In this document: positions 5,781-12,288 of the stretch, one piece after another
How positions within the stretch are numbered: the first letter of the stretch is position 1
Layout of the letters: each line of letters opens with the position of its first letter
Origin: Peptococcaceae bacterium UBA5356
GTDB lineage: Bacteria > Bacillota > Peptococcia > DRI-13 > DTU073
Length of the DNA: 12,288 nt
Assembly (NCBI GenBank): GCA_002407935.1
Contig: DHPU01000028.1
Span: forward strand, 1-12,288
Direction: 5' to 3'
Program-made: the position numbers and the translations under genes
Notes under the pieces: model-generated
Told to the model about the DNA's origin: nothing
The model's database searches: none
What the model saw: only the letters and a program-made list of their open reading frames with translations

Positions 5781-8114
5781 TTGTTAAAAGTATTGTCGGG
5801 GGTTTCTTGGCCAACGAGAAGGTTATCCTGGGATTCATTTTTTGTTTCTCTTTTGGGGATAGTGCTTGCTCGTGCTGTGCTGATGGGGCAATTGTATCCT
5901 TTCGGGGCCAGTTTTTTGGCAGGGGTATGTATTAGTAGACCGGAGCAAAAGAGGTTCGCTCTTTTAGGAGTGATGCTGGGAACATTAGTAACAATAAAAG
6001 GGTTAGTTTTATTAGGCTATTTGGGAAGTTTAGTTATTCTTTACAGCGTGTTTCTTTATTACAAAAAAGAAACTTTGCATTGGTTGATTATGCCGGCATT
6101 AATTTTTGCTATTCATTTGTTGACTAGGGGTAGTATTGTTTTTTTAAGCGAAGGTGAGCCTTATTTATGGGTAGCAATTTTTTTCGAGAGCTTTTTTGTG
6201 GCTGTTTTGACGATGGTAATTATTTCGGGGATGGAGGTTTACGCAAAAGTAAGAGAGGGTAACATTTTGACAGCTGAAGAAAGGACAAGCCTAGGGTTGA
6301 TAATTTTGGGGGTTTTAGTAGGAATCGCCGGTTTTTCGTTTTTCGGGTGCGGTTTACAGAGCGTCGTCAGTCGTTGGCTTGTTTTATGGGGTGCTTTTCT
6401 GGGCGGACCCGGAGGGGGAGCGGCGATTGGGGCAGCTGTCGGACTCACTCCTAGTGTGCAAGGGGTAGTTACGCTGAGCCCGGTAGCATATTATGCTTTA
6501 GCTGGGTTGTTGGGGGGCATTTTTAGTAGTTTTAAAAAGAGCGGGGTTATCGTGGGTTTTGCTTTGGGCAATCTTTTGCTGTCGTTCTTTTTTACGGAGG
6601 ATTTGGTTATTACGCAGGCGCTAAAAGAAACAGGGGTGGCTGTCTTGGCTTTTCTATTTTTAAAGCTGCCTTTTAATAGTGAAAGAATAATGGCTGCTCA
6701 ACAACCGTTTCAGGGCTCTGCGGAAGGCGTTAATTTTTATTATGCGGATCGATTTTCCAAAATGGCTCAGCTTTTTTATGACCTGGAAAAAATTTTCCAT
6801 GATCATAGTGCCCCTAAGATGGAGAAAAATGAGCTAAATTTTCTTTTTAATAAGGTTACTTCGCAGGTATGCGGGGGCTGTAGTTTAAAAAGGGTGTGTT
6901 GGGAACAGGATTTTTATAAAACATATCGCGCAATTTTGGAGGTCTGCACGAAGCTGGAGGCGGAAGGCTCTATCGGGGAAAAAGATTTTGGGATTGATTT
7001 AAAAAGGAGATGTATGCGGTTAAGAGAACTTAGTGTAGCTCTTAATGCTCAATTAGAAGGGCTGAAGATTGTGCATGCTTATGAAAAGCGCTTGGAGGTA
7101 TGCCACGGGATAGTAAATCGGCAATTAATTGGCTTAGCCAGAATTGTAGAAGATTTTTCGGCGGAAATAAAGAAAGAGGTTAAAGATGATGAGAATTCAG
7201 GGGAGCTTTTAGCCAAAAAAATGGCGGAGAAGGGCCTGCACTTTAAAAAAATCAGTGTTGTAGAGCTTTCTGATGGAGAAAAGGAAATTCAGCTCACGCA
7301 AAGCCCTTGTGAGAATGGAAATTGGTGTGCGTCAATGGTTGCTCCTAATGTATCACAGATTTTAGAAAGAACTTTTATACTGAAAAATCGTCATTGCGAA
7401 GATAAAAGAGGAAAAGGTTTTTGTGCTTATTCATTAGTGCCCAGCCGTACTTTGCAAATTGCCGTAGGAAAAGCTTATTGCCCTAAAGAGGGTGTCACGA
7501 TCTCGGGGGATCTTTGTTCAGCTTTGACTTTGCCTAATCATCAATTTGCTTTAATTATGTGCGATGGAATGGGTGTCGGGTCTGAGGCACAGGCAGAAAG
7601 CAGTTCAGCAGTAAGCATTCTTGAAAAGTTGTTGTTGGCGGGTTTTTCGCCGCAAATGGCCGTTCGCACAGTTAATACGGCGTTATTGTTAAAATCACCG
7701 CGCGAAAATTTTGCGGCGTTAGATTTAGTGATAATTAATCAAATTAACGGACAGTGTGATTTTATTAAGATTGGAGGTGTCCCTTCCTTGATTCGGTCGG
7801 ACAATGGGCTAAAGGTGGTTAAAGCTTCTTCACTTCCGGTGGGAATTTTGGAAGACGTGCAACCACAGACCTATCGTCATATGCTTAAAGCTCCCAATAG
7901 TATCATTTTGATGAGCGATGGAATTTGGGATATTTTTGATGGGGTGGAAGGGCCCAAGGGTTGGTTAGAAGGACTTTTAGAGCAGGTGGATGGCTCTGAC
8001 CCTCAAACATTGGCTGATTATCTTTTGTTTATTGCTAAAAAAGCGGCAGGGAACCTTGCACCCGATGATATGTGCGTGTTGGTTGCTAATCTGCAACAAA
8101 GAAATAGTGCTTGA
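5781..8114 (+). CDS. spoIIE: Stage II sporulation protein E, PP2C-type serine phosphatase
   Basis: SpoIIE sits at the asymmetric division septum, interacts with FtsZ, and dephosphorylates SpoIIAA to release SigF in the forespore. The protein is 777 residues, a little shorter than the 827 of B. subtilis. The first 300 residues or so are strongly hydrophobic, with many membrane segments from about residue 21, including the family-like LARAVLMGQLYPFG. A cysteine cluster CGGCSLKRVC begins at residue 364. The C-terminal PP2C domain shows LIMCDGMGVGSEAQ with Asp595, ILMSDGIWD with Asp713, and PDDMCVLV with Asp762/Asp763, the expected metal ligands. The start is TTG at 5781: the frame is closed upstream by TAG at 5739-5741, no ATG or GTG lies in between, and AAAGGTGG precedes it at about 5764-5771. 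A terminator follows the stop. Confidence 0.96.
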   Translation: MLKVLSGVSWPTRRLSWDSFFVSLLGIVLARAVLMGQLYPFGASFLAGVCISRPEQKRFALLGVMLGTLVTIKGLVLLGYLGSLVILYSVFLYYKKETLHWLIMPALIFAIHLLTRGSIVFLSEGEPYLWVAIFFESFFVAVLTMVIISGMEVYAKVREGNILTAEERTSLGLIILGVLVGIAGFSFFGCGLQSVVSRWLVLWGAFLGGPGGGAAIGAAVGLTPSVQGVVTLSPVAYYALAGLLGGIFSSFKKSGVIVGFALGNLLLSFFFTEDLVITQALKETGVAVLAFLFLKLPFNSERIMAAQQPFQGSAEGVNFYYADRFSKMAQLFYDLEKIFHDHSAPKMEKNELNFLFNKVTSQVCGGCSLKRVCWEQDFYKTYRAILEVCTKLEAEGSIGEKDFGIDLKRRCMRLRELSVALNAQLEGLKIVHAYEKRLEVCHGIVNRQLIGLARIVEDFSAEIKKEVKDDENSGELLAKKMAEKGLHFKKISVVELSDGEKEIQLTQSPCENGNWCASMVAPNVSQILERTFILKNRHCEDKRGKGFCAYSLVPSRTLQIAVGKAYCPKEGVTISGDLCSALTLPNHQFALIMCDGMGVGSEAQAESSSAVSILEKLLLAGFSPQMAVRTVNTALLLKSPRENFAALDLVIINQINGQCDFIKIGGVPSLIRSDNGLKVVKASSLPVGILEDVQPQTYRHMLKAPNSIILMSDGIWDIFDGVEGPKGWLEGLLEQVDGSDPQTLADYLLFIAKKAAGNLAPDDMCVLVANLQQRNSA

Positions 8115-8129
8115 AAAAATTATAAAAAT

Positions 8130-8168
8130 AAAAAAAGGGAATCCTTTTTAGAAGGAGTCTCTTTTTTT
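8130..8168 (+). terminator. Intrinsic terminator after spoIIE
   Basis: An A-run plus GGGAATCCTT (8131-8146) pairs with GAAGGAGTCTC plus a T-run (8151-8168), with two mismatches in the stem. The A/T flanks extend the helix. It uncouples spoIIE from tilS, so tilS should have its own promoter or depend on read-through. Confidence 0.8.
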
Positions 8169-8232
8169 ATGTAGAAAAAAGATAAGGGATAACAATAATT
8201 TAAATATTAAAGTTAGGTTAGGTTGGGGGATC

Positions 8233-9633
8233 ATGAAAAAAGATGTAAAAGAAATTGTTCAAGACACCATTCGCAAGTATCAGATGATTGAACCTGGAGA
8301 TTTAGTGATCATCGGAGTATCCGGGGGTCCTGATTCGTTGGCGCTGCTCCACCTTTTAACAGCTTTGCAGACTGATTTGGATTTTAGGCTGCATGTAGCC
8401 CATGTGGATCACTCGTTTCGGGGTAAAGAGGCTGAGGAGGAGGCGCGCTGGGTTGAGAAAACCGCCTCGCAATGGGGGGTACCTTGTACGCTTACTAAAA
8501 TAAATGTACCGGAAGTCGCTAGAGAGAAAGGAGTATCTTCTCAGGAGGCGGGGCACTTTGTGCGTAGAAGATTTTTTCAGGAGTTGTTGCAGAAGCTGGG
8601 GGCGCAAAAAATTGCGTTGGGTCATCAAGCTGATGATCAGGCGGAGACTCTTTTGATGCATTTTCTGGTAGGTACGGGGTTAGAGGGTTTACAGGGAATT
8701 ATTCCTGTTAATCGGCCTTTGATCAGGCCACTGATTTTTTTAAGAAGAAAAGAAATAGAACTTTATTGTCAGGAAAATGCCTTGGAGCCTAGGAGAGATC
8801 CTAGTAATCAAAAAAGTGTTTATTTACGTAATAAGGTTCGTAATCAGGTTATTCCTTGGTTGGAAGAAAAAATCAATCCTAATTTGGTAGACACTTTAAA
8901 TAGGACGGCCTGTATAATTCAGCAGGATGAAGATTATTTGCAAAAAGAGACAGCGGAACTGGCCCAAAGGTTTATCCAAGTGGGGTTAACAGGAAGTAGT
9001 TTGTCGATGAAGAAATGGACAGTTTTGCATCCTAGTATGCAGCGACGTTTAATCCGTGATGTTTATAGGCGTGTAGGTGAGAATCAAGGGTTAACTTTTC
9101 TCCATGTGGAAGAAGTAAGAAAATTTATGGAGGAAGGACAAGTAGGGAAAGTGCTGCAGCTCCCTGGAAGGGTGAGGGTCGAGAAGGCTTATGCGGAGCT
9201 GCTCTTTTATCATGAGAGCAGTGTGGGGCAAGAGCAGGAAGAGCATACGGGAATAAAAGAGCAGTTATTAAAGATACCCGGAGAGACGTTTATCCCGGAA
9301 ACGGGGCAAAAGATTATTGCTGAATTGGTAGAACAGGCAAGTAGTGAAAATAAGGCGGAGAAAATTTATATTCCTTGGGAAGGGCAGCCCCCGTCATTAG
9401 TAGTTCGTTCCAGGCGGCCTGGAGATAGAATTTCCTTAGCTGGTTTGGGCGGTACTAAAAAGTTAAAGGCCTATTTTAGTGAAAGAAAAATTCCTCGCCG
9501 CCAAAGAGACAGGATTTTATTAATTTCTGTGGAAAACAGTATTATTTGGATACCGGCATTGGCTGTCAGCCGGAAACCCACTGAAAACAAGGAGCAAGGC
9601 GGATTTTTAGCCTTGACTATTAGTAATTTTTAG
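8233..9633 (+). CDS. tilS: tRNA(Ile)-lysidine synthetase
   Basis: TilS uses ATP and lysine to convert the wobble cytidine of tRNA-Ile(CAU) to lysidine, so the tRNA reads AUA and is charged with isoleucine. It is essential and cytosolic. The N-terminal PP-loop ATPase domain shows VSGGPDSLALLHLL with SGGPDS at residues 30-35, followed by HVDHSFRG, then IALGHQADDQAETLLMHFL and PLIRPLIFLRRKEIELYC, all typical of the family. The middle domain is helical. The C-terminal TilS domain is seen in VVRSRRPGDRISLAGLGG and LKAYFSERKIPRRQRDRI near residues 393-434. The 466-residue length is close to the 472 of B. subtilis. The ATG at 8233 follows a GGGGGA tract; the spacing is short and the ribosome binding site weaker than its neighbours'. 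No clear promoter was found in the 60 nt after the spoIIE terminator. Confidence 0.96.
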   Translation: MKKDVKEIVQDTIRKYQMIEPGDLVIIGVSGGPDSLALLHLLTALQTDLDFRLHVAHVDHSFRGKEAEEEARWVEKTASQWGVPCTLTKINVPEVAREKGVSSQEAGHFVRRRFFQELLQKLGAQKIALGHQADDQAETLLMHFLVGTGLEGLQGIIPVNRPLIRPLIFLRRKEIELYCQENALEPRRDPSNQKSVYLRNKVRNQVIPWLEEKINPNLVDTLNRTACIIQQDEDYLQKETAELAQRFIQVGLTGSSLSMKKWTVLHPSMQRRLIRDVYRRVGENQGLTFLHVEEVRKFMEEGQVGKVLQLPGRVRVEKAYAELLFYHESSVGQEQEEHTGIKEQLLKIPGETFIPETGQKIIAELVEQASSENKAEKIYIPWEGQPPSLVVRSRRPGDRISLAGLGGTKKLKAYFSERKIPRRQRDRILLISVENSIIWIPALAVSRKPTENKEQGGFLALTISNF

Positions 9634-9668
9634 CGGATAGTGAGATAGTAATAAGACTTGAGAATAAT

Positions 9669-9697
9669 TTGAAAAAATCTTAGTTATATGGTAGAGT
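9669..9697 (+). promoter_or_regulatory. Candidate SigA-type promoter for ftsH
   Basis: TTGAAA (9669-9674), 17 bp, then TAGAGT (9692-9697, 4 of 6 matches to TATAAT) in the 138-bp gap between tilS and ftsH. TATATT at 9697-9702 is an alternative -10 but the spacing from TTGAAA is 22. The predicted leader is about 65-70 nt. Confidence 0.4.
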
Positions 9698-9758
9698 ATA
9701 TTGGTTACTAATATAAAAATTAAGTAAAAAAAAAGAATGAAATGAAAAGGAAGAGGGG

Positions 9759-9765
9759 AAGGAGG
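9759..9765 (+). promoter_or_regulatory. Ribosome binding site that decides the ftsH start
   Basis: AAGGAGG lies 6 nt before GTG 9772. The in-frame ATG at 9742 has only an A-rich tract with a weak GA upstream, and using it would add ten basic residues and place this strong site inside the coding region. Confidence 0.8.
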
Positions 9766-9771
9766 AACCTC

Positions 9772-11652
9772 GTGAATCGGATTTTAAAAAATGTGGCAAT
9801 TTATTTATTGATAGTTATGGTTGCCTTTTCAATCTTTCGTCAAATAAGCACTGCTCCACCAAAGGAAGACCCTTTTAACAACAATTATACGGCGTTTTAT
9901 AAAGCACTGGAAAAGGGTGAAATTAAAAGCATTACGATTATTCAGGAAGAGGATATCAGACATATTAAAGGGACCTTGAATAATGCGAAGCAATTTGAAC
10001 TTACTGCACCATCTGAAGATGAGGAACTGATTAAACTGATTAAATCCAAAGAAGAGATTATTTTTGTTCATGAACAGGCGCCTAAGACTTCTTTTTGGAC
10101 TAATCTTTTAACTTCATTTTTGCCGTTGCTTTTACTCATCGCTTTTATGTTTTTTATGATGCAACAAACGCAGGGAGGGGGAAGCCGGGTAATGCAATTT
10201 GGGAAAAGCAAAGCACGGCTGCATAACGATGAGAAAAAAAGGACTACCTTTGCCGATGTGGCAGGGGCGGATGAAGTTAAGGAAGAATTAGAAGAGGTTG
10301 TGGAGTTTTTAAAACATCCTAAAAAGTTTACGGAGCTGGGTGCTAAAATCCCAAAGGGAGTGCTGCTCTTCGGACCTCCCGGGACAGGTAAAACGTTACT
10401 GGCTAGAGCAGTTGCCGGAGAAGCAGGGGTACCTTTCTTTAGCATCAGTGGTTCGGATTTTGTAGAGATGTTTGTGGGTGTGGGAGCATCCAGAGTAAGA
10501 GATTTGTTTGAGACGGCCAAGAAAAATGCACCGTGTATTGTCTTTATTGATGAAATTGATGCAGTAGGACGTCAGCGTGGTGCAGGGCTAGGTGGTGGCC
10601 ATGATGAAAGGGAACAGACTTTAAATCAGCTTTTAGTGGAAATGGACGGTTTCAGTGATAATGAGGGTATTATCGTAATAGCAGCAACGAACCGACCTGA
10701 TATTTTAGACCCTGCTCTTTTGCGGCCAGGCCGCTTTGACCGCCAGATTGTGGTAGATATTCCCGATGTCAAGGGGCGTCAAGAAATTTTACGAGTCCAC
10801 TCTAAGGGGAAACCGTTAGATGAGGGCGTTAACCTGGATGTTTTGGCACGCCGAACCCCTGGCTTTACAGGCGCTGATTTGGCCAATCTCTTTAATGAGG
10901 CTGCTCTTTTGGCAGCAAGACGTGATCATAAAAAAGTAACGATGGTGGAATTGGAAGATTCCATCGAAAGGGTTATTGCCGGACCGGAAAAGAAAGCCCG
11001 CACAATTAGTGATTTTGAGAAAAAACTGGTCTCTTATCATGAAGCGGGGCATGGGTTGGTAGCGGTTCTTTTGCCGCATACGGATCCTTTGCATAAGATT
11101 TCTATTATTCCTAGGGGAAGAGCCGGAGGTTATACGCTTCTTTTACCTAAAGAAGATCGTAATTATATGACGAAATCCCATTTGCTTAATCAAGTGACGA
11201 TGCTTTTGGGTGGAAGAATGGCTGAAAAATTAATTCTTGACGAAATTAGTACCGGTGCGCAAAATGATTTGGAAAGAGCAACAGAGTTAGTGAGGAAAAT
11301 GATTACGGAGTTTGGAATGTCCGAGGCATTAGGGCCGCTTACCTTTGGTCGTAAACAGCAACAGGTCTTTTTGGGGCGGGATATTTCCCGCGATAGAAAT
11401 TACTCGGAAGCAGTGGCGTATTCTATTGATAAAGAAGCCCGGCGCATTATTGATGATTGTTATAAAGAAGCAGAAAAGTTGTTGAAGGATAATATTGAAG
11501 CCTTACATTTAATTGCCCATACCTTGATGGAAAAAGAAACGATAGATGCAAGGGAATTTGCGCAGTTATTGAAACCGTTTGGGTTAGGGAAATTGGAACA
11601 GGAGCGGCAGGAAGAAGAAAAGCATATTGCAGAAGAAAAGAAGAATGAGTAG
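9772..11652 (+). CDS. ftsH: ATP-dependent zinc metalloprotease FtsH
   Basis: FtsH is a hexameric membrane-bound AAA+ protease that extracts and degrades membrane and regulatory proteins; in Bacillus it is needed for stress resistance and efficient sporulation. From GTG 9772 the protein has 626 residues (B. subtilis has 637). In order: membrane segment 1 at about residues 8-22, an extracytoplasmic FtsH domain, membrane segment 2 at about 112-130, Walker A GPPGTGKT at 201-208, the pore motif FVGVGASRVRDLF, Walker B with Asp260/Glu261 (VFIDEIDAVGR), the second region of homology LRPGRFDRQIVVDIPD, the zinc site HEAGH at 423-427, and the third metal ligand Asp499 in TGAQNDLERAT. All catalytic residues are present. 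The C-terminus is Glu/Lys-rich. An upstream promoter and downstream perfect terminator suggest a single-gene transcript. Confidence 0.98.
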   Translation: MNRILKNVAIYLLIVMVAFSIFRQISTAPPKEDPFNNNYTAFYKALEKGEIKSITIIQEEDIRHIKGTLNNAKQFELTAPSEDEELIKLIKSKEEIIFVHEQAPKTSFWTNLLTSFLPLLLLIAFMFFMMQQTQGGGSRVMQFGKSKARLHNDEKKRTTFADVAGADEVKEELEEVVEFLKHPKKFTELGAKIPKGVLLFGPPGTGKTLLARAVAGEAGVPFFSISGSDFVEMFVGVGASRVRDLFETAKKNAPCIVFIDEIDAVGRQRGAGLGGGHDEREQTLNQLLVEMDGFSDNEGIIVIAATNRPDILDPALLRPGRFDRQIVVDIPDVKGRQEILRVHSKGKPLDEGVNLDVLARRTPGFTGADLANLFNEAALLAARRDHKKVTMVELEDSIERVIAGPEKKARTISDFEKKLVSYHEAGHGLVAVLLPHTDPLHKISIIPRGRAGGYTLLLPKEDRNYMTKSHLLNQVTMLLGGRMAEKLILDEISTGAQNDLERATELVRKMITEFGMSEALGPLTFGRKQQQVFLGRDISRDRNYSEAVAYSIDKEARRIIDDCYKEAEKLLKDNIEALHLIAHTLMEKETIDAREFAQLLKPFGLGKLEQERQEEEKHIAEEKKNE

Positions 11653-11733
11653 AACATATCCAATCATCGACTATAGCATCATCAACCTGACTGCGGAAAT
11701 CAGTGAATTGGTTGGCTCAAGTCTAATAGCAAC

Positions 11734-11774
11734 AAAAAAACCGTCTCATAACTAGCTTATGAGACGGTTTTTTT
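11734..11774. terminator. Perfect intrinsic terminator after ftsH
   Basis: Seven A plus CCGTCTCATA (11734-11750) pairs perfectly with TATGAGACGG plus seven T (11758-11774) around a short ACTAGCT loop. Symmetric A/T flanks allow it to act in both directions. It lies 81 nt after the ftsH stop; 11653-11733 shows nothing else. Confidence 0.93.
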
Positions 11775-11800
11775 ATGTTCTTTTAATACAAGGGTTAAAT

Positions 11801-11814
11801 TTAGGTGTGCCTAA
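11801..11814. promoter_or_regulatory. TTAGG-n4-CCTAA palindrome, DtxR-like operator candidate
   Basis: TTAGG (11801-11805), TGTG, CCTAA (11810-11814) is a perfect 5-bp inverted repeat, with two further outer A-T pairs. It equals the TTAGG-n4-CCTAA part of the DtxR/IdeR iron-repressor consensus. It lies about 60-95 bp upstream of the candidate promoter for the surface-protein gene, in otherwise AT-rich DNA. Function is inferred from resemblance only. Confidence 0.3.
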
Positions 11815-11873
11815 TTTCATGAGAATACAAATTAAGAATAAACAAGAAAAGAAACAAATTAATAAGAAATATG

Positions 11874-11901
11874 TTGCAAATTGGGAACAATTAGCTATAA
11901 T
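11874..11901 (+). promoter_or_regulatory. SigA-like promoter upstream of the LamG protein gene
   Basis: TTGCAA (11874-11879), 16 bp, TATAAT (11896-11901). Both hexamers are close to consensus and no other promoter of this quality lies before the gene at 12088. Predicted transcription start is near 11908, at a G-run, leaving a leader of about 180 nt. Confidence 0.55.
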
Positions 11902-12087
11902 AAAAAGGGGGGATGTGGAAAACAATTCAAATATCCGGATAATATTATTTAAATACAAGAATATAGATGCAAATAATGGCTGTAGCATCCCGAATTATTA
12001 ATACTGAGAGGTGAGAGATAAGCTGGAAAGAGAAAAAAGAAAGAAAGAAAGAAAGATCATAATAATTAAAAAAGGAGGAAACAAATA
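11902..12087 (+). other. Long AT-rich 5' leader with possible RNA structure
   Basis: No convincing gene is present. Possible pairings are GGGATG (11909-11914) with CATCCC (11986-11991), GGAT (11911-11914) with ATCC (11932-11935), and GATGC (11966-11970) with GCATC (11985-11989). The first two and the first and third are mutually exclusive, which would suit a switching leader, but I match it to no known riboswitch class. A short frame GTG 12011 to TAA 12086-12088 (25 codons, Lys/Arg/Glu-rich) overlaps the next ATG as TAATG but lacks a good ribosome binding site. Confidence 0.3.
12036..12055 (+). repeat. (AAAG)5 microsatellite in the leader
   Basis: Five exact AAAG units lie 32 nt before the ATG of the surface-protein gene and 16 nt before its ribosome binding site. 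Such tracts can vary in copy number by slipped-strand mispairing. Confidence 0.8.
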
Positions 12088-12288
12088 ATGGATATAAAGA
12101 AAATTGGGATAAAAAACAAAATGATATTTATTTTAAGTATAATGGTTATATTTTTACTTTACCTAACTTTAATACCTTCAGCCGGTTTTGGTAACGAATC
12201 ATCCTTAGTCGGTCGGTGGCAATTTGACGAAGGGACAGGCACTGTTGCCGCAGATATAAGCGGAAAAGAAAATAATGGTACCATTGTT
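12088..12288 (+). CDS. Secreted LamG-domain surface protein, 5' part
   Basis: Sixty-seven codons are visible, open to the window edge. The ATG at 12088 follows AAGGAGG (12072-12078) by 9 nt. The N-terminus is basic (MDIKKIGIKNK), then a hydrophobic stretch at about residues 12-28 and a likely signal-peptidase site near SAGFG/NE, so the product is exported. Right after, residues from about 41 read LVGRWQFDEGTGTVAADISG then NNGTIV, the start signature of a concanavalin A-like LamG/Laminin_G_3 fold (usually WxFDEGsGxxxxDsSGxxnxGt). LamG domains bind carbohydrate or protein ligands in cell-surface and extracellular proteins. The rest of the architecture is not visible, so enzyme or adhesin cannot be decided. 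The long leader with an AAAG repeat and the upstream palindrome suggest regulated or variable expression. Confidence 0.85.
   Translation, partial: MDIKKIGIKNKMIFILSIMVIFLLYLTLIPSAGFGNESSLVGRWQFDEGTGTVAADISGKENNGTIV

Noticed and set aside
5684..5935. Frame of 83 codons overlapping the spoIIE promoter and 5' end
   Set aside because: It overlaps spoIIE in another frame, has a GTG start with no ribosome binding site, and shows no protein-like pattern.
8212..8222. TTAGGTTAGG tandem pentamer before tilS
   Set aside because: Only two copies and overlapping the G-rich ribosome binding region; it lacks the inverted CCTAA half of an operator.
9742..9771. ATG 9742 as the ftsH start
   Set aside because: GTG 9772 has an AAGGAGG site at good spacing and gives the usual FtsH N-terminus. 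The upstream ATG lacks such a site.
10068..10520. Minus-strand frame of 150 codons within ftsH
   Set aside because: It is the antisense shadow of a strongly conserved AAA+ coding region.
11759..12001. Frame of 80 codons between ftsH and the LamG gene
   Set aside because: Its ATG is in the terminator stem. The internal ATG at 11819 has no ribosome binding site, and a consensus-like promoter lies inside the frame. Probably not a gene, although a decayed one cannot be excluded.
1..12288. CRISPR arrays, tRNA, rRNA, integrase, transposase or phage genes
   Set aside because: I looked for regularly spaced repeats, tRNA-like cloverleaves with CCA ends, and mobile-element protein motifs, and saw none in this window.

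Overview
The window looks like a chromosome segment of a spore-forming, low-to-mid GC Bacillota, most likely class Clostridia (Peptococcaceae-like). The evidence is the run spoIIE - tilS - ftsH, strong AGGAGG-type ribosome binding sites, AT-rich intergenic DNA and classic intrinsic terminators. I cannot name the species. Every gene I support is on the + strand.

Region 1 (1-2351) is accessory DNA. It starts inside the 3' end of an RHS/YD-repeat gene. The shared core ends near base 266 and is followed by a more AT-rich C-terminal domain of about 232 residues that reads as a caspase-like (clan CD) cysteine peptidase, with a candidate His/Cys dyad. Thirteen bases downstream is a small single-pass membrane protein in the position of an immunity protein. 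About 500 bp without a convincing gene follows, including a bidirectional-looking terminator, and then a frameshifted scrap of RHS core that runs up to the next gene. This is the expected architecture of a polymorphic-toxin locus with a displaced core fragment.

Region 2 (2351-5680) holds a Ppx/GppA-type phosphatase with its own terminator. A tightly coupled two-gene unit follows: a degenerate CotS/APH-fold kinase-like protein, which looks like a pseudokinase, and a 384-residue protein I do not recognise. An exact 11-bp tandem duplication spans the end of the first gene and supplies the ribosome binding site of the second.

Region 3 (about 5680-11774) is the conserved sporulation and housekeeping block. 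It contains spoIIE (SigF-activating phosphatase, TTG start, good -10 and a Spo0A-like box upstream), tilS (tRNA-Ile lysidine synthetase) and ftsH (membrane AAA+ metalloprotease). The hpt gene that often lies between tilS and ftsH in Bacillota is absent. A perfect hairpin terminator closes the block.

Region 4 (11775-12288) is very AT-rich. It carries a TTAGG-n4-CCTAA palindrome resembling DtxR-family operators, a good SigA-like promoter, a leader of roughly 180 nt with possible stems and an (AAAG)5 microsatellite, and the first 67 codons of a secreted LamG-domain surface protein that runs off the window.

The most interesting candidate system is the RHS caspase-like toxin with its membrane-anchored putative immunity protein. 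The pseudokinase plus unknown-protein pair next to spoIIE is second, as a possible uncharacterised sporulation module.
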